From Beverwykella pulmonaria (Eukaryota; Ascomycota; Dothideomycetes; Pleosporales; Melanommataceae), in the NCBI GenBank assembly GCA_001599595.1, contig BCHH01000014.1, positions 936,851-1,000,850 of the forward strand: a stretch of DNA of 64,000 nt, written 5' to 3'. Below, in pieces: positions 10,292 through 22,255 of this stretch; positions within the stretch are counted from its first letter, which is position 1; each line of letters opens with the position of its first letter. A program made the position numbers and the translations under genes. The notes under the pieces were generated by a model that saw nothing but the letters and a program-made list of their open reading frames with translations, made no database searches and was not told the DNA's origin.

Positions 10292-13200
10292 ATGTCATCT
10301 GCTGGCCCGACGACGTCGCCTGCTGTCATTCGATCCGCCTCTACCTCCCGACGCCAGCAGCCCATCAGCAGCCCTTCTGAGCGTCCGCACCGCACCCAGT
10401 CGTCGGCCTCACGACCATCCACCCACGCTCCCCAAGCCCACACTCGTCCAACCCCCCAACAGGCCGCCCTCGCCAACGTCGCCCGCCACGACTACGAGCA
10501 GAGCAACGTCGCCGCCTCGCCCTCGTCTCGCCGCAGCTCATCGAGGGAGCCCGCTCCCTCGCGCACCGATTCTAGCAGAAGGGGCCACACGCGCTATGCT
10601 TCAGACGCGTCGACGGCTTCCGCAATGCCCGCAATGCCCATCAACGGCGTAGCTACCGACAGCCCGCGTTCTGGTGCCACCGCCGCCGCCACTGCTTCTG
10701 CCTCCACCCCGAAACGGAGGACCACCATCACCGCTCCAGCCACGGGACAATGGTCGCTGGGCAAGACTATCGGTGCGGGCAGCATGGGGAAGGTCAAACT
10801 GGCGAAGAGTGTCACGACCGGGGAGCAGGTACGTCATGAACCCCGTTGCCAGGGGAAGTGCATTACTGACTGTGCTTTCGCAGGTCGCCGTCAAAATCGT
10901 GCCCCGCCTGTCGACCGACCAGCATCACAGCCAAGCTGACCGCGAGCGAGCAGACCACTCCAAAGAGGTCCGGACCGCCAGAGAGGCTGCCATTGTGAGC
11001 CTCCTGAACCATCCCTACATCTGCGGCATGCGAGATGTCGTCCGAACCAACTACCACTGGTACATGCTCTTTGAGTATGTTAATGGCGGCCAGATGCTGG
11101 ACTACATCATCTCCCATGGCCGCCTGAAGGAGAAGCAAGCCCGCAAATTTGCGCGGCAGATTGCGAGCGCCCTGGATTACTGTCACCGGAACAGCATTGT
11201 CCACCGAGATCTGAAGATTGAAAATATCCTCATTAGCAAAACTGGCGACATCAAGATTATTGACTTTGGTTTGAGCAATCTATTTTCACCCCGCAGTGTA
11301 CTCAAAACTTTCTGTGGCAGCTTGTACTTTGCTGCTCCCGAACTTTTGCAAGCAAAGCAATATACTGGGCCTGAAGTGGACATGTGGAGTTTTGGCATTG
11401 TCCTCTACGTGTTGGTGTGCGGTAAGGTACCTTTTGATGACCAGAGCATGCCTCAATTGCATGCCAAAATTAAAAAGGGACACGTCGACTACCCTCCTTG
11501 GTTGTCCGCAGGTAGGATATTTCAGTTCCAGCTTATCAGTCTAGGCTAATTTTGTTCAGAATGTCGCAATCTCATCCACCGGATGCTCCAAACTGACCCT
11601 ACCCAGCGCCTGACTCTCAGCGAGGTTATGAACCATCCCTGGATTACCAAAGGATTTAACAGCCCTCCCGAGAACTATCTCCCCCACCGCGAACCTCTGC
11701 AGCTGCCGCTTGATAAAGAGATTATCGAGAAGATGACCGGCTTCGACTTTGGTACCCCTGAGTACATCACCACTCAATTGACTAATGTCATCCAATCCGA
11801 CGAGTACCAGCGTGCAGTACGGCTTGCGGCTCGCAAAACTACAGTTCAAACACCAGAGACCGAGAAGAAGCGAGGCATGTTCGATTTCTACAAGAGAAGG
11901 ACTTCCATTTCGAGTCGAGAGCAGTTATCGGCATCGTCATCAGAAGACATCCAACGTGGCCTTGATCCTGTGAATGCTTTCAGCCCTCTTATGTCTGTGT
12001 ACTTTCTGGTGCGTGAGAAGAGAGACCGCGAGCGACTCGAAGCCAACCCCGGTGCTATTGCTCTACCTCAGAGCCCTGGGGAGAATCCTCTGAAGATGCC
12101 TGATTTACCCGCCCCCGAGGCAGCGTATACAAACTCTGCAACATACGAAATGGCCGGCGAGAAGCCAACAGGAGGACGGTCCCGGCCCAGGGCAAGAACG
12201 CAAGGCGAGGATGAGATTGCGGATGGGCTCAAGAAGTTGAATGTCAATGCACCGCCTGGAAATGTCTCGCCCGCTCTCATCACGCCTCCCGTCGAGCAAC
12301 CGAGAAAAGAGAGTACAGCTGCCGGCCTCTTGCGACGTTTCAGCACTAGGAAACATAGAAACCTGGATCGTGATCGAGCAGAACCTCCACCCACCCCGTC
12401 CGTCGCAGTATCCAGTTTTGGCGATTCGGCGAGTGCTCCAAGGAAGAGTTTTAGTGTCCGACGAACACGAGACAAAGACGCACAGTCATCCACTCACCTT
12501 CATCCAAGCAGCTCAAATCAACCTGAGCTTCTTTCGCCCCCGGGTAGTGGGAATAGTGCAACACGGAAGTTGAAAGCACTCGGTCGTTCCACAAGTGTGA
12601 ACGGAGTTGATCTCCGACGGCGGTTGAGTCGGCGTGGCAGATCTTCTGAAGACCCTGGAAATCCTCCTGCCACAAGTGGATCTGATAGATCGAGTATCAG
12701 TGCCCAACGGGTCAAGGCTACGAATGACGCTCCCCCTGAAGACCCTCAAGGAAGCCCGCGCCGAGTACCAGCATCACGAGCAAAATCCCTTGGACACGCA
12801 CGCCGGGAGAGTATTCAAGCTCGACGAGCCCGGAGGGAAAAAGCCAAGGAGGAAGGCGTGCCAGAAGAAACAGATGCAGAGCTCGCAGACCCGCCTGCGG
12901 AAACGCACCGTAGTCCTGATGCGGTGAAACCAGTCTATCTCAAAGGCCTGTTCAGTGTGTCTACAACGAGCAACAAGCCTTTGGCATTCATCCAGTCTGA
13001 TATAATTCGAGTGCTAGACCAACTCGGCGTCACATACCACGAAATCAAAGGGGGGTTCAAGTGTCGCCATACTCCTAGCATCGACCTCAACAAGGTTGTC
13101 GATTCACCCTCATCGGCTAACCCCCCTCCCAGCGGCCATAGAAGGAAGATCAGCTTCGGAGGGTTCAAGAGTGGAGACCGAGACCGGGACGAGTTTAGGG

Positions 13201-13514
13201 ACCAGCACCGTGTGCCGCAGACACCGAAATCAGCACGCAGCCGACCTGATCAGAGTTTCACCAACACAGATGATTCAGACGGAAGTGAGGGCAAAGAAGA
13301 TCGGCGACCGCAAGCGGGGAGAGCGATGGCCGCTGGAGAGACGACAACACATGTTCAAAGTGATCTGGGCGGAAGCATGATTCTGATTTTTGAGATACTA
13401 ATAGTCAAAGTACCCCTTTTGCAGTTGCATGGCATTCAGTTCAAGAAGGTGGATGGTGGCACATGGCAGTACAAGAACATGGCTCAAATGATTCTGGCTG
13501 AACTGCGGTTGTGA
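10292..13514 (+). CDS. kin1: Ser/Thr protein kinase, Kin1/Par-1/MARK family
   Basis: I model join(10292..10828,10884..11511,11560..13514), giving 1039 aa. The introns are GTACGT...CAG (55 bp) and GTAGGA...CAG (48 bp). A Ser/Pro/Thr-rich N-terminus precedes the kinase domain (about residues 154-430), with glycine loop [12 protein letters not shown] Lys183, HRDLKIEN (Asp288), DFG (Asp306) and APE. A long disordered basic/Ser-rich region follows. The end is a KA1 domain ([16 protein letters not shown] ... [29 protein letters not shown]), diagnostic of Kin1/Kin2/MARK kinases. These membrane-associated kinases control polarity, exocytosis and septation. The APE segment reads [10 protein letters not shown]. 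The start at MSSAG is preferred over the in-frame ATG at 10061. Confidence 0.92.
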
Positions 13515-14158
13515 GCGAGGCGTTACGATATCTGGGTACGGCCCCGTAAGTTTAGGTTGACTGAGTTTGAGTTGCGAATGGCTCATGGCGGGAGCGGCGT
13601 GGTGCTCGGAGAGAAACAACGACGAACGAATTTCATTTGTAGTACATCATTTCTGGAAACTAGGAAACGGATTTGGAGGGTTTCGCTCGCTTGAACTGTT
13701 CTTCTACATAGACGTACGCCATTCTTTGGGGGGTTCGCCATAGGCCGAGATGGAGTTGGCATGGCCTATTTTTTGTACTTTACTGCTTCGTAGAATGAGC
13801 GCAGAGATTGCCCGGGAGGCAGTAATATGGACAGCACTTGCTCTGGTGCGAATAATTTCTATGGTGAATTCTGACTGTACATATGGTATGGTGGTGAGTG
13901 AGAAAAGTTCTGCCAAGCAACCGCACCAAGTCCTCCAAGCTCGAGCCTCATCGCCAAGGCGCCAGTGGGGTCCACGTCTAACTTCAACTCTCTCGTATGC
14001 CAGGACCTCATAGATAGAAGCCACAACTTCTCCTCCTCCACCTCCAACCTCGTAGCATAGTATTGCTGCTTTCCCTCGATTTGCCTCTGTTAAATTTTGA
14101 TCTCTCTTACCACTACAACAACATCCGATCTTCAGCAATCTCGACCGTTCGAGCTTCA
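13515..14158. other. Intergenic between tandem genes
   Basis: This holds the 3' flank of the kinase gene and the promoter and leader of the Rcd1 gene. No coding frame is supported. Confidence 0.5.
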
Positions 14159-15453
14159 ATGCAGCACATCTTCACACACCAGCAGCAGCAGTACCCAGGC
14201 GAGTGGGCCCAAGGTCACCACCAGCATCCAAATCACCATGTAACCCAGCACGGCCAGCTCCAAGTGCAAGCACAGGCACAGGCACAAGCTCAAGCCCAGG
14301 CTCAAGCAGCCGCTGCAGCCGCTGCAGCCGCTCAACAGCAACACTACAACCGCATCGCGGGCAACAACGGCACCACCATGGCTGGCTCCGGCATCATCCC
14401 ACGCGGACCAGCGAACGATCTGCAGACAAACTCCGAGATTGGCATGACGGAGGATAACCGGCGCGTCCTCGAGTGGATCGCACAGTTGATGAAACCAGCG
14501 ACACGAGAGACGGCGCTTCTGGAGCTGAGCAAGAAGCGGGAACAAGTTCCTGAGCTGGCATTAATACTCTGGCATTCTTTCGGTAGGTTCAGGCTCTCCG
14601 CCGTGTCACAACAAGATGATTGACCATATTCCAGGTGTTATGGCGTCCCTGCTCCAGGAGATCATCTCTGTCTATCCGCTTCTCAACCCCTCGCAGTTGA
14701 CCGCTGCTGCGTCGAACCGCGTGTGCAATGCACTTGCGCTCCTCCAATGTGTCGCATCTCACACGGAGACTCGTGGCCTCTTTTTGAGTGGTAAGCTCAT
14801 GTCAAAGGCCTTGTCGCATACCAGCTAACTCTACCAAGCCCACATCCCACTGTTTCTCTATCCATTCCTCAACACCACCTCCAAGTCGCGCCCCTTCGAA
14901 TACCTCCGCCTCACCTCGCTCGGCGTCATTGGCGCGCTTGTCAAGAACGATTCGTCGGAAGTCATCAATTTCCTTCTGACCACCGAGATTATCCCGCTGT
15001 GCCTTCGCATCATGGAGACGGGCTCGGAGCTTAGCAAGACGGTCGCTATCTTTATCGTACAGAAGATCTTGCTAGACGACATTGGCCTCGCGTACATATG
15101 CCAGACTTACGAACGCTTCTACGCCGTCGGAACTGTCCTCAGCAATATGGTTAACCAGCTCGTGGAACAGCAAACTGTGCGCCTTCTCAAGCACGTTGTT
15201 CGTTGCTTCCTTCGGTAAGGAATATCTATGATCAGTCCTTGTGATATGAGGCTAACTTTGAACCAGTCTCAGTGACAACGCCCGCGCCCGTGAAGCCCTT
15301 CGACAGTGCCTTCCGGAGCCCCTCCGTGATGCTACGTTCTCCTCCGTTCTTCGTGATGACGCCGCTACGAAACGCTGCCTTGCCCAACTCTTGATCAACC
15401 TTTCAGACAACGTCGTTGAGCCCTCCAACAACCAGCAACTTGGACTTCACTGA
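14159..15453 (+). CDS. rcd1: CCR4-NOT subunit Rcd1/Caf40/CNOT9
   Basis: I model join(14159..14582,14635..14790,14839..15214,15267..15453), giving 380 aa. All three introns are 48-52 bp with GTAGGT, GTAAGC and GTAAGG donors. The N-terminal ~65 residues are His/Gln-rich with a QAQA/Ala tract. The armadillo-like body follows: [82 protein letters not shown] and LREALR-type helices. These blocks are among the most conserved in CNOT9. The protein is a scaffold subunit of the CCR4-NOT deadenylase complex, acting in mRNA decay and translational repression; in S. pombe rcd1 is needed for nitrogen-starvation differentiation. Confidence 0.95.
14250..14345 (+). repeat. Gln/Ala-coding tandem tract in rcd1
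   Basis: A CARGCN-type six-base repeat codes for alternating Gln-Ala and then runs into poly-Ala and Gln residues. It lies inside exon 1 of the Rcd1 gene and is likely length-variable between strains. Confidence 0.7.
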
Positions 15454-16211
15454 GAAAGCACTAGAGACCGTGCGCACCTCACTCCCGGCAACTCCGGCAC
15501 TGAGCTCCACTTGGTCTCATACTCCGGAGCTCACCTCTGCCTTTCCCGTGCATATTGATTATGGTTTTGGCTTTGTTTGGCGTGGCATGCATGTGCGGTT
15601 ACATACCCTTTTCATTTCTTCATAAAATGGGTGAGTTTGTAGGGCTTGGCGTTTGGCACCTATCTGATGCGATACCCTCTGCACAGTGTTCGTGCCCTCT
15701 TCTATCGGTTGCATTTATCTCATGATGGATGAAGGTCTGGAGTTCTGGGCTTTTGCATTGAATCTTGGTGCTGGGGTTTCAAAAGGATTCAATGTCCACT
15801 ATTCACCGTCAGAGCGATGTAAGACTATGCATATTCAATTCTTCTATGGCGTTCTTGCTGCTCGTGGACTATCCAAGAGTCTCAAGACTGCTCGCACGTA
15901 TGAAGGCAATGTGAAAAGTATTTTCACCGTCTAGATAACCCAGCTCACTTACCTGAGCATTCTGTGAGAAACTTGAAATTTTTATATTCCGATTCCATCT
16001 TTCACTTCTTCAAAGTGTCGGCCGAAATACTTAATACAGTAGATCTACCTGTGCTGGCGGGTGGTCAATGCCAAGCCTGATTATGTCATTTAGCGAATTC
16101 GGCCCACGACATTTTGAATTCCCCGGCACACTCCCGAACTTCTTCAACAACCATCGCTACAGAGCCACCAAGAAAGACATCTACTAATCTTTCATTGGGA
16201 GACAGTTCAAA
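15454..16211. other. Intergenic between tandem genes
   Basis: This holds the 3' flank of the Rcd1 gene and the promoter of the ribosomal protein gene. Small open frames occur (15686-15934), but they show no recognisable protein features. Confidence 0.5.
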
Positions 16212-17033
16212 ATGTCGAAAATCTCTGTTGCCGGCGTTCGTGGAAACGTCAAGGGTATGACCTCTCCCTCCATTCCCTTTAGTTCCCGTCAGCGGCCTTG
16301 ATTAATAGCTAACTTTCCCCAGAGCTCCTCGAGTACAGCAATGAGACCAAGAAGCGCAACTTCCTGGAGACGGTGGAACTCCAAATCGGCTTGAAGAACT
16401 ACGATCCCCAGCGTGACAAGCGTTTCAGCGGAACCGTCAAGCTCGCTACTGTCCCCCGCCCTCGTCAGTATGACTTCGATATAATAGGAAGAACGCGAAC
16501 TGATGGAGAACAGGCATGTCCATCTGCGTCCTCGGTGACCAGCACGACATTGATCGCGCCAAGCACCACGGCGTCGACGCCATGTCTTCGGACGACTTGA
16601 AGAAGCTGAACAAGAACAAGAAGCTCATCAAGAGTGTGTGGCCTAATCCAATCATATACGGGATCTGGCTAATGCAATCGCAGAGCTCGCACGCAAGTAC
16701 GATGCCTTCGTCGCCTCGGACACCCTCATCAAGCAGATCCCACGTCTCCTCGGCCCCGGTCTTTCCAAGGCCGGAAAGTTCCCCGCTCCCGTATCCCACG
16801 CCGAAGACCTCGCCAACAAGATCAACGAGGTCAAGTCTACCATTAAGTTCCAGCTGAAGAAGGTGCTCTGCATGGGTGTCGCCGTCGGAAACGTCGGCAT
16901 GACCGAGGACGAGCTAATTGGTAACATCATGTTGGCTATCAACTACCTAGTGTCTCTTCTCAAGAAGGGATGGCAGAACGTTGGGTCCTTGACCATCAAG
17001 GCCACTATGTCGCCTCCTAAGCGCCTTTATTAG
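16212..17033 (+). CDS. rpl1: 60S ribosomal protein L10a/L1 (uL1)
   Basis: I model join(16212..16254,16323..16463,16514..16633,16684..17033), giving exactly 217 aa, the usual length of eukaryotic uL1. The introns are 68, 50 and 50 bp. Conserved blocks are [52 protein letters not shown] and [15 protein letters not shown], ending in MSPPKRLY. It forms the L1 stalk of the large ribosomal subunit beside the tRNA exit site. The first intron very close to the start codon is typical of fungal ribosomal protein genes. Confidence 0.97.
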
Positions 17034-18065
17034 AGAGTGGCTTTGCTTGGATTGGGGTTTGGTACGACGGCTGCTTCTAAGCTCTGAAGGGTTCGCCGCC
17101 ATGGGAGATTCACCGAACGTGCTGTAGGGGCAGTAGTGTAACTAGTCAATGAACACGTGGAACCCAATTCATCTGCCTTCAATCGTGCCGTAACGATGTT
17201 TAATCCAAATTTTCCGCAATCGATAACGCTGTGAAAGCTCTTGGCATAAAGGCTGCCGCCGCACCGCCCAAAAATTTCCTGCCCGTGACTTAGCGCCCCG
17301 CACGGCCCACCCACAACCTATAAAAACTTCTCCCGCCCGTGTCCCTCCTCCGCTCTCCATCATCAGTGGTATTTATTATCACCTACATTTATCATCGCGG
17401 CTCCGCTTTGCGGCTTGCTGAGGGTTATTCTTCTCTTCAATGAATAGTCTTCCGTTCCCGGCCCCGTATAGTGACACCAACCGTTCTTCCTTCTCAACTA
17501 CGTGCTGTCCGTGAAAAGATGGATCGGAGTTGTGGGATGGGTGGGACATATCTTCTTTTGTGTGCACTGTGATGCCAAGGGTTCGATGAGAACGCGCCAA
17601 ATGTGATAAGAACAGCAGAGCCTTGTGCGAGTGCAAGTGACGGCCGTGGTGTTGGGAGAAATTTCTCTCACGATGGGCCTCGACCGCGATGCGTTCTGCT
17701 TGGGCACTTACGAGCTCAACTCCTATGGGGAAGCAGCGCGAAGAGACCCAGGCAAATGTTTCCTGCCTGGCGTCCCAGGCATCTGCTCTCGCTATGCGAA
17801 GATGTCTTTCTCTGCATGCTGCGAATGCTCACGAGTATGCTTATGTGAAAAAATGGCTACGATCAGATTTGAGATGCTCATTTACTATTGTACAATAGAC
17901 CTCAGTCCCCATGCAATGCGATGTCCCACGTGTATTCTGCCCTCGAGAGTAGCACCCGAGAAGGCTCTATAAATGCTTTCCTTGTCCATCATTATCATTC
18001 CAGCTTTTCTGTTTCTAAGGCATTGGGCCTCTAATCACGCGGCCTTCTCGTAGGCACCGAATGTG
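17034..18065. other. Intergenic between convergent genes
   Basis: This 1-kb gap has no convincing coding frame. It contains two TATA-like boxes on the plus strand (17319-17326 and 17968-17973) that do not precede any recognised gene; the first is followed by a T/C-rich stretch and a GC-rich hairpin-like run near 17397-17420. It might carry an unrecognised non-coding RNA gene. I could not match any known snRNA, SRP or RNase P sequence. Confidence 0.35.
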
Positions 18066-18699
18066 TCACTTCCTCGGCTGCTCTCTTTGCCACTTGTCAA
18101 AGGCCTCTTCCGCAGACTCACTGCTCATCCCGCACCGCTCCCCTATCGTACCCCACGTTCTACTCCGTATGATCTTCTCCACGGCCCTCTCGTTCCGCAT
18201 CAGCATGGCCAGACTCTCTGTTCGTGCCTCCCGAGGGAAATACCTAGCGCTGTATGGATCCAATCTCTCATCTACTACCCGCTCCATTGCCTTGGTGTCC
18301 TCGATCTGTCTCTGCACTTGATCGGGGTCATCGGGATCTGGGGCTGTAGCGACGGCCGTGCAGTAGTCTAGCACATCTGATCGCACTGCCCATGAGGGGA
18401 ATAGCACGCGCTTCTTGAACGAGTCGCATGGCTGGGTAGGGATAGAGCGATTGGCGAGACTGGTCTGCCGCGTCGCGGTGGAAGAAGGGTCGAAGCCGCG
18501 AGTTGAGGGTGTGAGAAGGGCGTTCAGGTTTTGCGTTATGGAATCATCGACGGTGCTACGCGAGAGGCGGAGGAAGTCTACGCTTTGGCGATTAATTAGT
18601 GCATGAATAAGATTGAAGCAAAGTGGGTGTACCTCTCAGAGCCGTCTGATTGAAGCAGAACTGCGGCGTCAAACTGGGGTGTTCGGGTAGTTGCACCAT
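18066..18699 (-). CDS. Caffeine-induced death protein 2 / Mix23-like
   Basis: I model complement(join(18066..18577,18633..18699)), giving 192 aa. The 55-bp intron (GTACAC...TAG) rejoins TALR to DFLRLSRSTVDDSI, a block I recognise from fungal Cid2 proteins. The C-terminal half carries VDERLDPYSARYFPREARTE and VEKIIRSRTW. In yeast the Mix23/CCDC58 family is a conserved mitochondrial intermembrane-space protein with paired Cys imported by the Mia40 pathway; here Cys15, CDSF, LDYC and ERCG are candidate pairs. The link between the fungal Cid2 annotation and Mix23 function is from memory. Confidence 0.8.
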
Positions 18700-19007
18700 T
18701 GCGCGCAGAGAAGTTGCTTGAGGAGAGCTCGCGGGAGCCCGTTGCCAGAAAAGGTTCGCCAGGTCGATGAACGTATGCTACTCGAGCAGCGGAGGCTTGA
18801 ATACAGATTTAAGTAGGACGAGCAAGAACGAAAAAATGTGTATGGCCGAGCGGTGGCATCGAATGTCCAGAGCTCACCTATGACGATGCCTAAAGCCGAC
18901 TAGGCGATTGCTGGACTAGCCGGCAGGTGACAATCGCGACGCGCAGGCGCGACTCAACGCGTGCCTGCTGTGCCCTCTACTTTCGCCTACATAACTCCCA
19001 CCAGAGC

Positions 19008-19169
19008 ATGTCCTTACGCTCCAATGCTTCTGCCTACTCTGCACTAGCACACACATACCGCCCTCGCTCTCTTCCCCTCCGTTTGTTGTCCTATACTTCG
19101 TGTTCTCTCTTCGCCCGCACTTCTTTCACACACCAGACGACCGAACGCCGGTTCCACCGCTTCGTAGCC
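19008..19169 (+). promoter_or_regulatory. Alternative upstream start adding a mitochondrial presequence to DNA ligase I
   Basis: An ATG at 19008 is in frame with the ligase ATG at 19170 with no stop between them. The 54 extra residues are rich in Ser, Arg, Leu and Tyr and lack acidic residues until near the junction (SLRSNASAYSALAHTYRPRS, then RLLSYTSCSLFARTSF). This composition is typical of a matrix targeting peptide. In S. cerevisiae CDC9, two in-frame starts make mitochondrial and nuclear ligase I. The same arrangement is inferred here. Confidence 0.65.
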
Positions 19170-22100
19170 ATGCCGCCCAAGCAGGCTACTCTTGGGTACG
19201 TCAGACCCGCACAGACAACGTTAGGGTGCGGTGATCGCCCTACATCCCAACTGTATCTTTCTGCTCTTTAGAAGCAATGCTAACGCCGCGGTAAATACAG
19301 AAAGTTCTTCACGAAGGCGGACGGCACCAATGGCATTCAGGCCAAACCTCAGCAGTCGAAGCTGTCTTTCTCGACAAAGCCGAAGCCCAAGCAAGATGCG
19401 GAAGCTAAACAAGAGCCGAAGTCGTCCCCAGAGGAGGAATTGAAGGAAGAGGTGGCAACCAAGGACGAGCCCGAACCATCACCAAAAGAGACATTGAAGA
19501 AAAACGGGACGACGAGAAAGGAGCTGAAACCATCGCTAGCTGAAGAATTGGAGGATGAGAATGGGGACGAGGACGCGGAAGCTGGAACAGGTATGAAAGC
19601 TTCGACAGATGGGGGGGATGCCATGGAGGTCGACAGCGAGCCTGCGTCTGACACTGGAAAGAAGCGGCAGGCCAAAGAGGCGACCGACTCTGATGACGAG
19701 CCTCCAACAAAACGACAACGCAGGAAACCGGCGAAATCGAAGCCCGAGATGAAGGCGAAGGCGAAGGCAGCGCCGAAGAAAGCGACTGAGGACACCTCCA
19801 AGGCGAAAAAGGCCGCGTCAAAACTCAAGGTCGCGGAGGCAGTGGACGAAGAAGACGAGGACCCTGTTCTCATCCCCAAGTCGAAAAAGGCTGCACTGAA
19901 GAACATGGTTGCGGAAGCGGAAGTGGAGGATGATGAAGAAGAGCCTGCCCCGCCTGCCAAAGTGAAGAAAGCGGCGCCAATGAAGAAGGCTACACAATTA
20001 GAAGAAGACGACGAGAGGCCTGCATCGACAAAAGGTGCCAAGGGAAAGAAAAAGGAAATCGAGCCGTCGCCTGCCCCAACTGCGAGCGCAGAGGAGGAAG
20101 AGGAAGAGGAGGGGGTGCTCAGTTCTGATGAGGAAGCTCCCGAGGTCAAGGCGAAGGCAAGAGAGAAGGTCCAATCCACATTCAAGGCAAAAACGAAAGA
20201 TCCATACCCAGACTGGAAGGCCGGCGAGCCCGTACCTTACGCAGCGCTATGCACGGCCTTCTCAAAAGTCGAAATGACTACGAAACGGTTGGAAATATCG
20301 GCTCATTGTTCGCTCTTCTTGCGTCAAGTACTACGTTTGACACCCTCCGATCTATTGCCCACCATCTTGCTCATGGTCAACAAACTTGCCGCCGACTATG
20401 CCGGCATCGAACTCGGTATCGGCGAGTCACTCATTATGAAAGCGGTATCTGAAAGCACAGGCAGAAGTCTGCAACACATCAAAGCCGACCAAAACGAGGT
20501 TGGTGACCTTGGACTCGTGGCGGCGAAGAGCAGATCGAAACAACCTACCATGTTCAAGCCCAAGGCTCTGACCGTCCAGGGAGTCCACAAGGGTTTTCTT
20601 GCCATTGCCAAAATCGAAGGAAACGGTTCTCAAACCCGGAAGGTCGATGGGATCAAGAAACTTCTCTCTGCTGCCGATGCCCATAGTGCTGGCAAAGCGA
20701 TCGACATCACCAAAGATAATGGCGGTCCCAGTGAAGCCAAGTTCATCGTCCGAACTCTCGAAGGTAAACTCCGCCTTGGTCTCGCCGAGCGGACTGTCAT
20801 TGTCGCGCTTGCCCATGCCATGATGTTCCACGAATTCTCGCAGAAGGGAGACAAGATTCCCTCAACTACAGACCTAGCCAAAGCTGAGGCAGTGCTAAAA
20901 GCTGTGTACAGCGAACTTCCAAGCTACGAAGTCATCATTCCAGCGATGCTCGAGCATGGTATTCTCAATCTGCCAGAGAATTGCAGACTACAACCGGGGG
21001 TTCCTCTTAAACCTATGCTTGCCAAGCCGACCAAGTCGATTACAGAAGTCCTTGACCGTTTCGAAGGCAAAGACTTCACATGCGAATACAAATACGATGG
21101 AGAACGCGCTCAGATTCACTTCGTAGCACATGAGGCTGTCATGGATCTAGCAACAACAGCGCCATTAGCAGGAAAGAGTGCAAAAGGGGTTTCCAATATC
21201 TTCTCAAGGAATTCTGAAGATCTTTCCAAGAAATACCCGGATATCCTTGCCAAGCTCCCGACATGGATCAAGGAGGGAACCACAAGCTTTGTCCTTGATT
21301 GTGAAACTGTTGCTTGGGATATGGTCGAGAAGAAGGTCTTGCCTTTCCAGCAATTGATGACGAGGAAAAGGAAAGATGTCAAGGTCGAGGATGTCAAAGT
21401 CCAAGTCTGCGTCTTTGCGTTCGATATACTGTATCTGAACGGCGAGGTAGATTACTTTCTCATTTGACTTGATTTGAATACTAACTTCTACAGGCACTTG
21501 TCAACAAGCCCTTCCGTGAGCGTCGTGAACACCTCAATAGTGCATTCAATCCCGTCGAAGGCGAATTCGCATTCGCCAAATTTGGCAACACCAGTGAGCT
21601 CGAGGAGATTCAAATTCTGCTCGAGGAGAGCGTCAAGGCCTCCTGCGAAGGGTTGATGGTCAAGATGTTGGATGGTCCTGAGAGTTTGTATCAACCCAGC
21701 AAACGCTCACAGAACTGGCTCAAAGTCAAGAAGGATTACCTCGCCGGTGTTGGTGACTCGCTCGATCTCGTCGTACTCGGAGCCTACTTCGGCAGAGGCA
21801 AACGAACGAACTGGTATGGTGCTTTCTTACTCGCCTGCTACAACCCCTCCACCCAGAACTACGAAAGTGTGTGCAACATCGGAACCGGATTCTCAGAAGC
21901 CATCCTTGAATCTCTCCACAACCAGCTTTCCGAAATCATCATCGATCGACCGAAGCCATTCTACACACACCCGAGTGGTAATAAAGACCAGCCAGACGTT
22001 TGGTTCGAGCCCAAGTATGTCTGGGAGGTGAAGACCGCCGATTTGACGCTGTCTCCGAGGTACAAGGCAGCTGCTGATGAGGTTGGAGGTGGTGGCAAGG

Positions 22101-22255
22101 GCGTCAGTCTAAGATTTCCACGGTTCATCAAAGAACGGGATGACAAGAAGCCGGATCAAGCGACTACATCCAGGATTATTGCTGAGATGTATCAGCGGCA
22201 GGAAAGTGTTTCGAAGAATAAGGGGCCAAGCATCGATGATGATTTCGAGTACTGA
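19170..22255 (+). CDS. cdc9: ATP-dependent DNA ligase I (Cdc9)
   Basis: I model join(19170..19195,19301..21446,21494..22255), giving 977 aa from the nuclear start. Intron 1 (105 bp) and intron 2 (47 bp) are GT...CAG. The first splice completes QATLGKFF, a PIP box that binds PCNA. A long Lys/Glu-rich disordered linker follows (about residues 20-270). Then come the ligase DNA-binding domain and the adenylation domain, with motif I CEYKYDGERAQIHF (catalytic Lys606), and the OB-fold ending in TSRIIAEMYQRQESV. It seals Okazaki fragments and repair nicks in the nucleus. The linker is longer than usual for the family. Confidence 0.95.

Noticed and set aside
19349..20185. Ser/Phe-rich 278-codon frame on the minus strand
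   Set aside because: It is antisense to the Lys/Glu-rich linker of DNA ligase I; the composition is the mirror of that linker.
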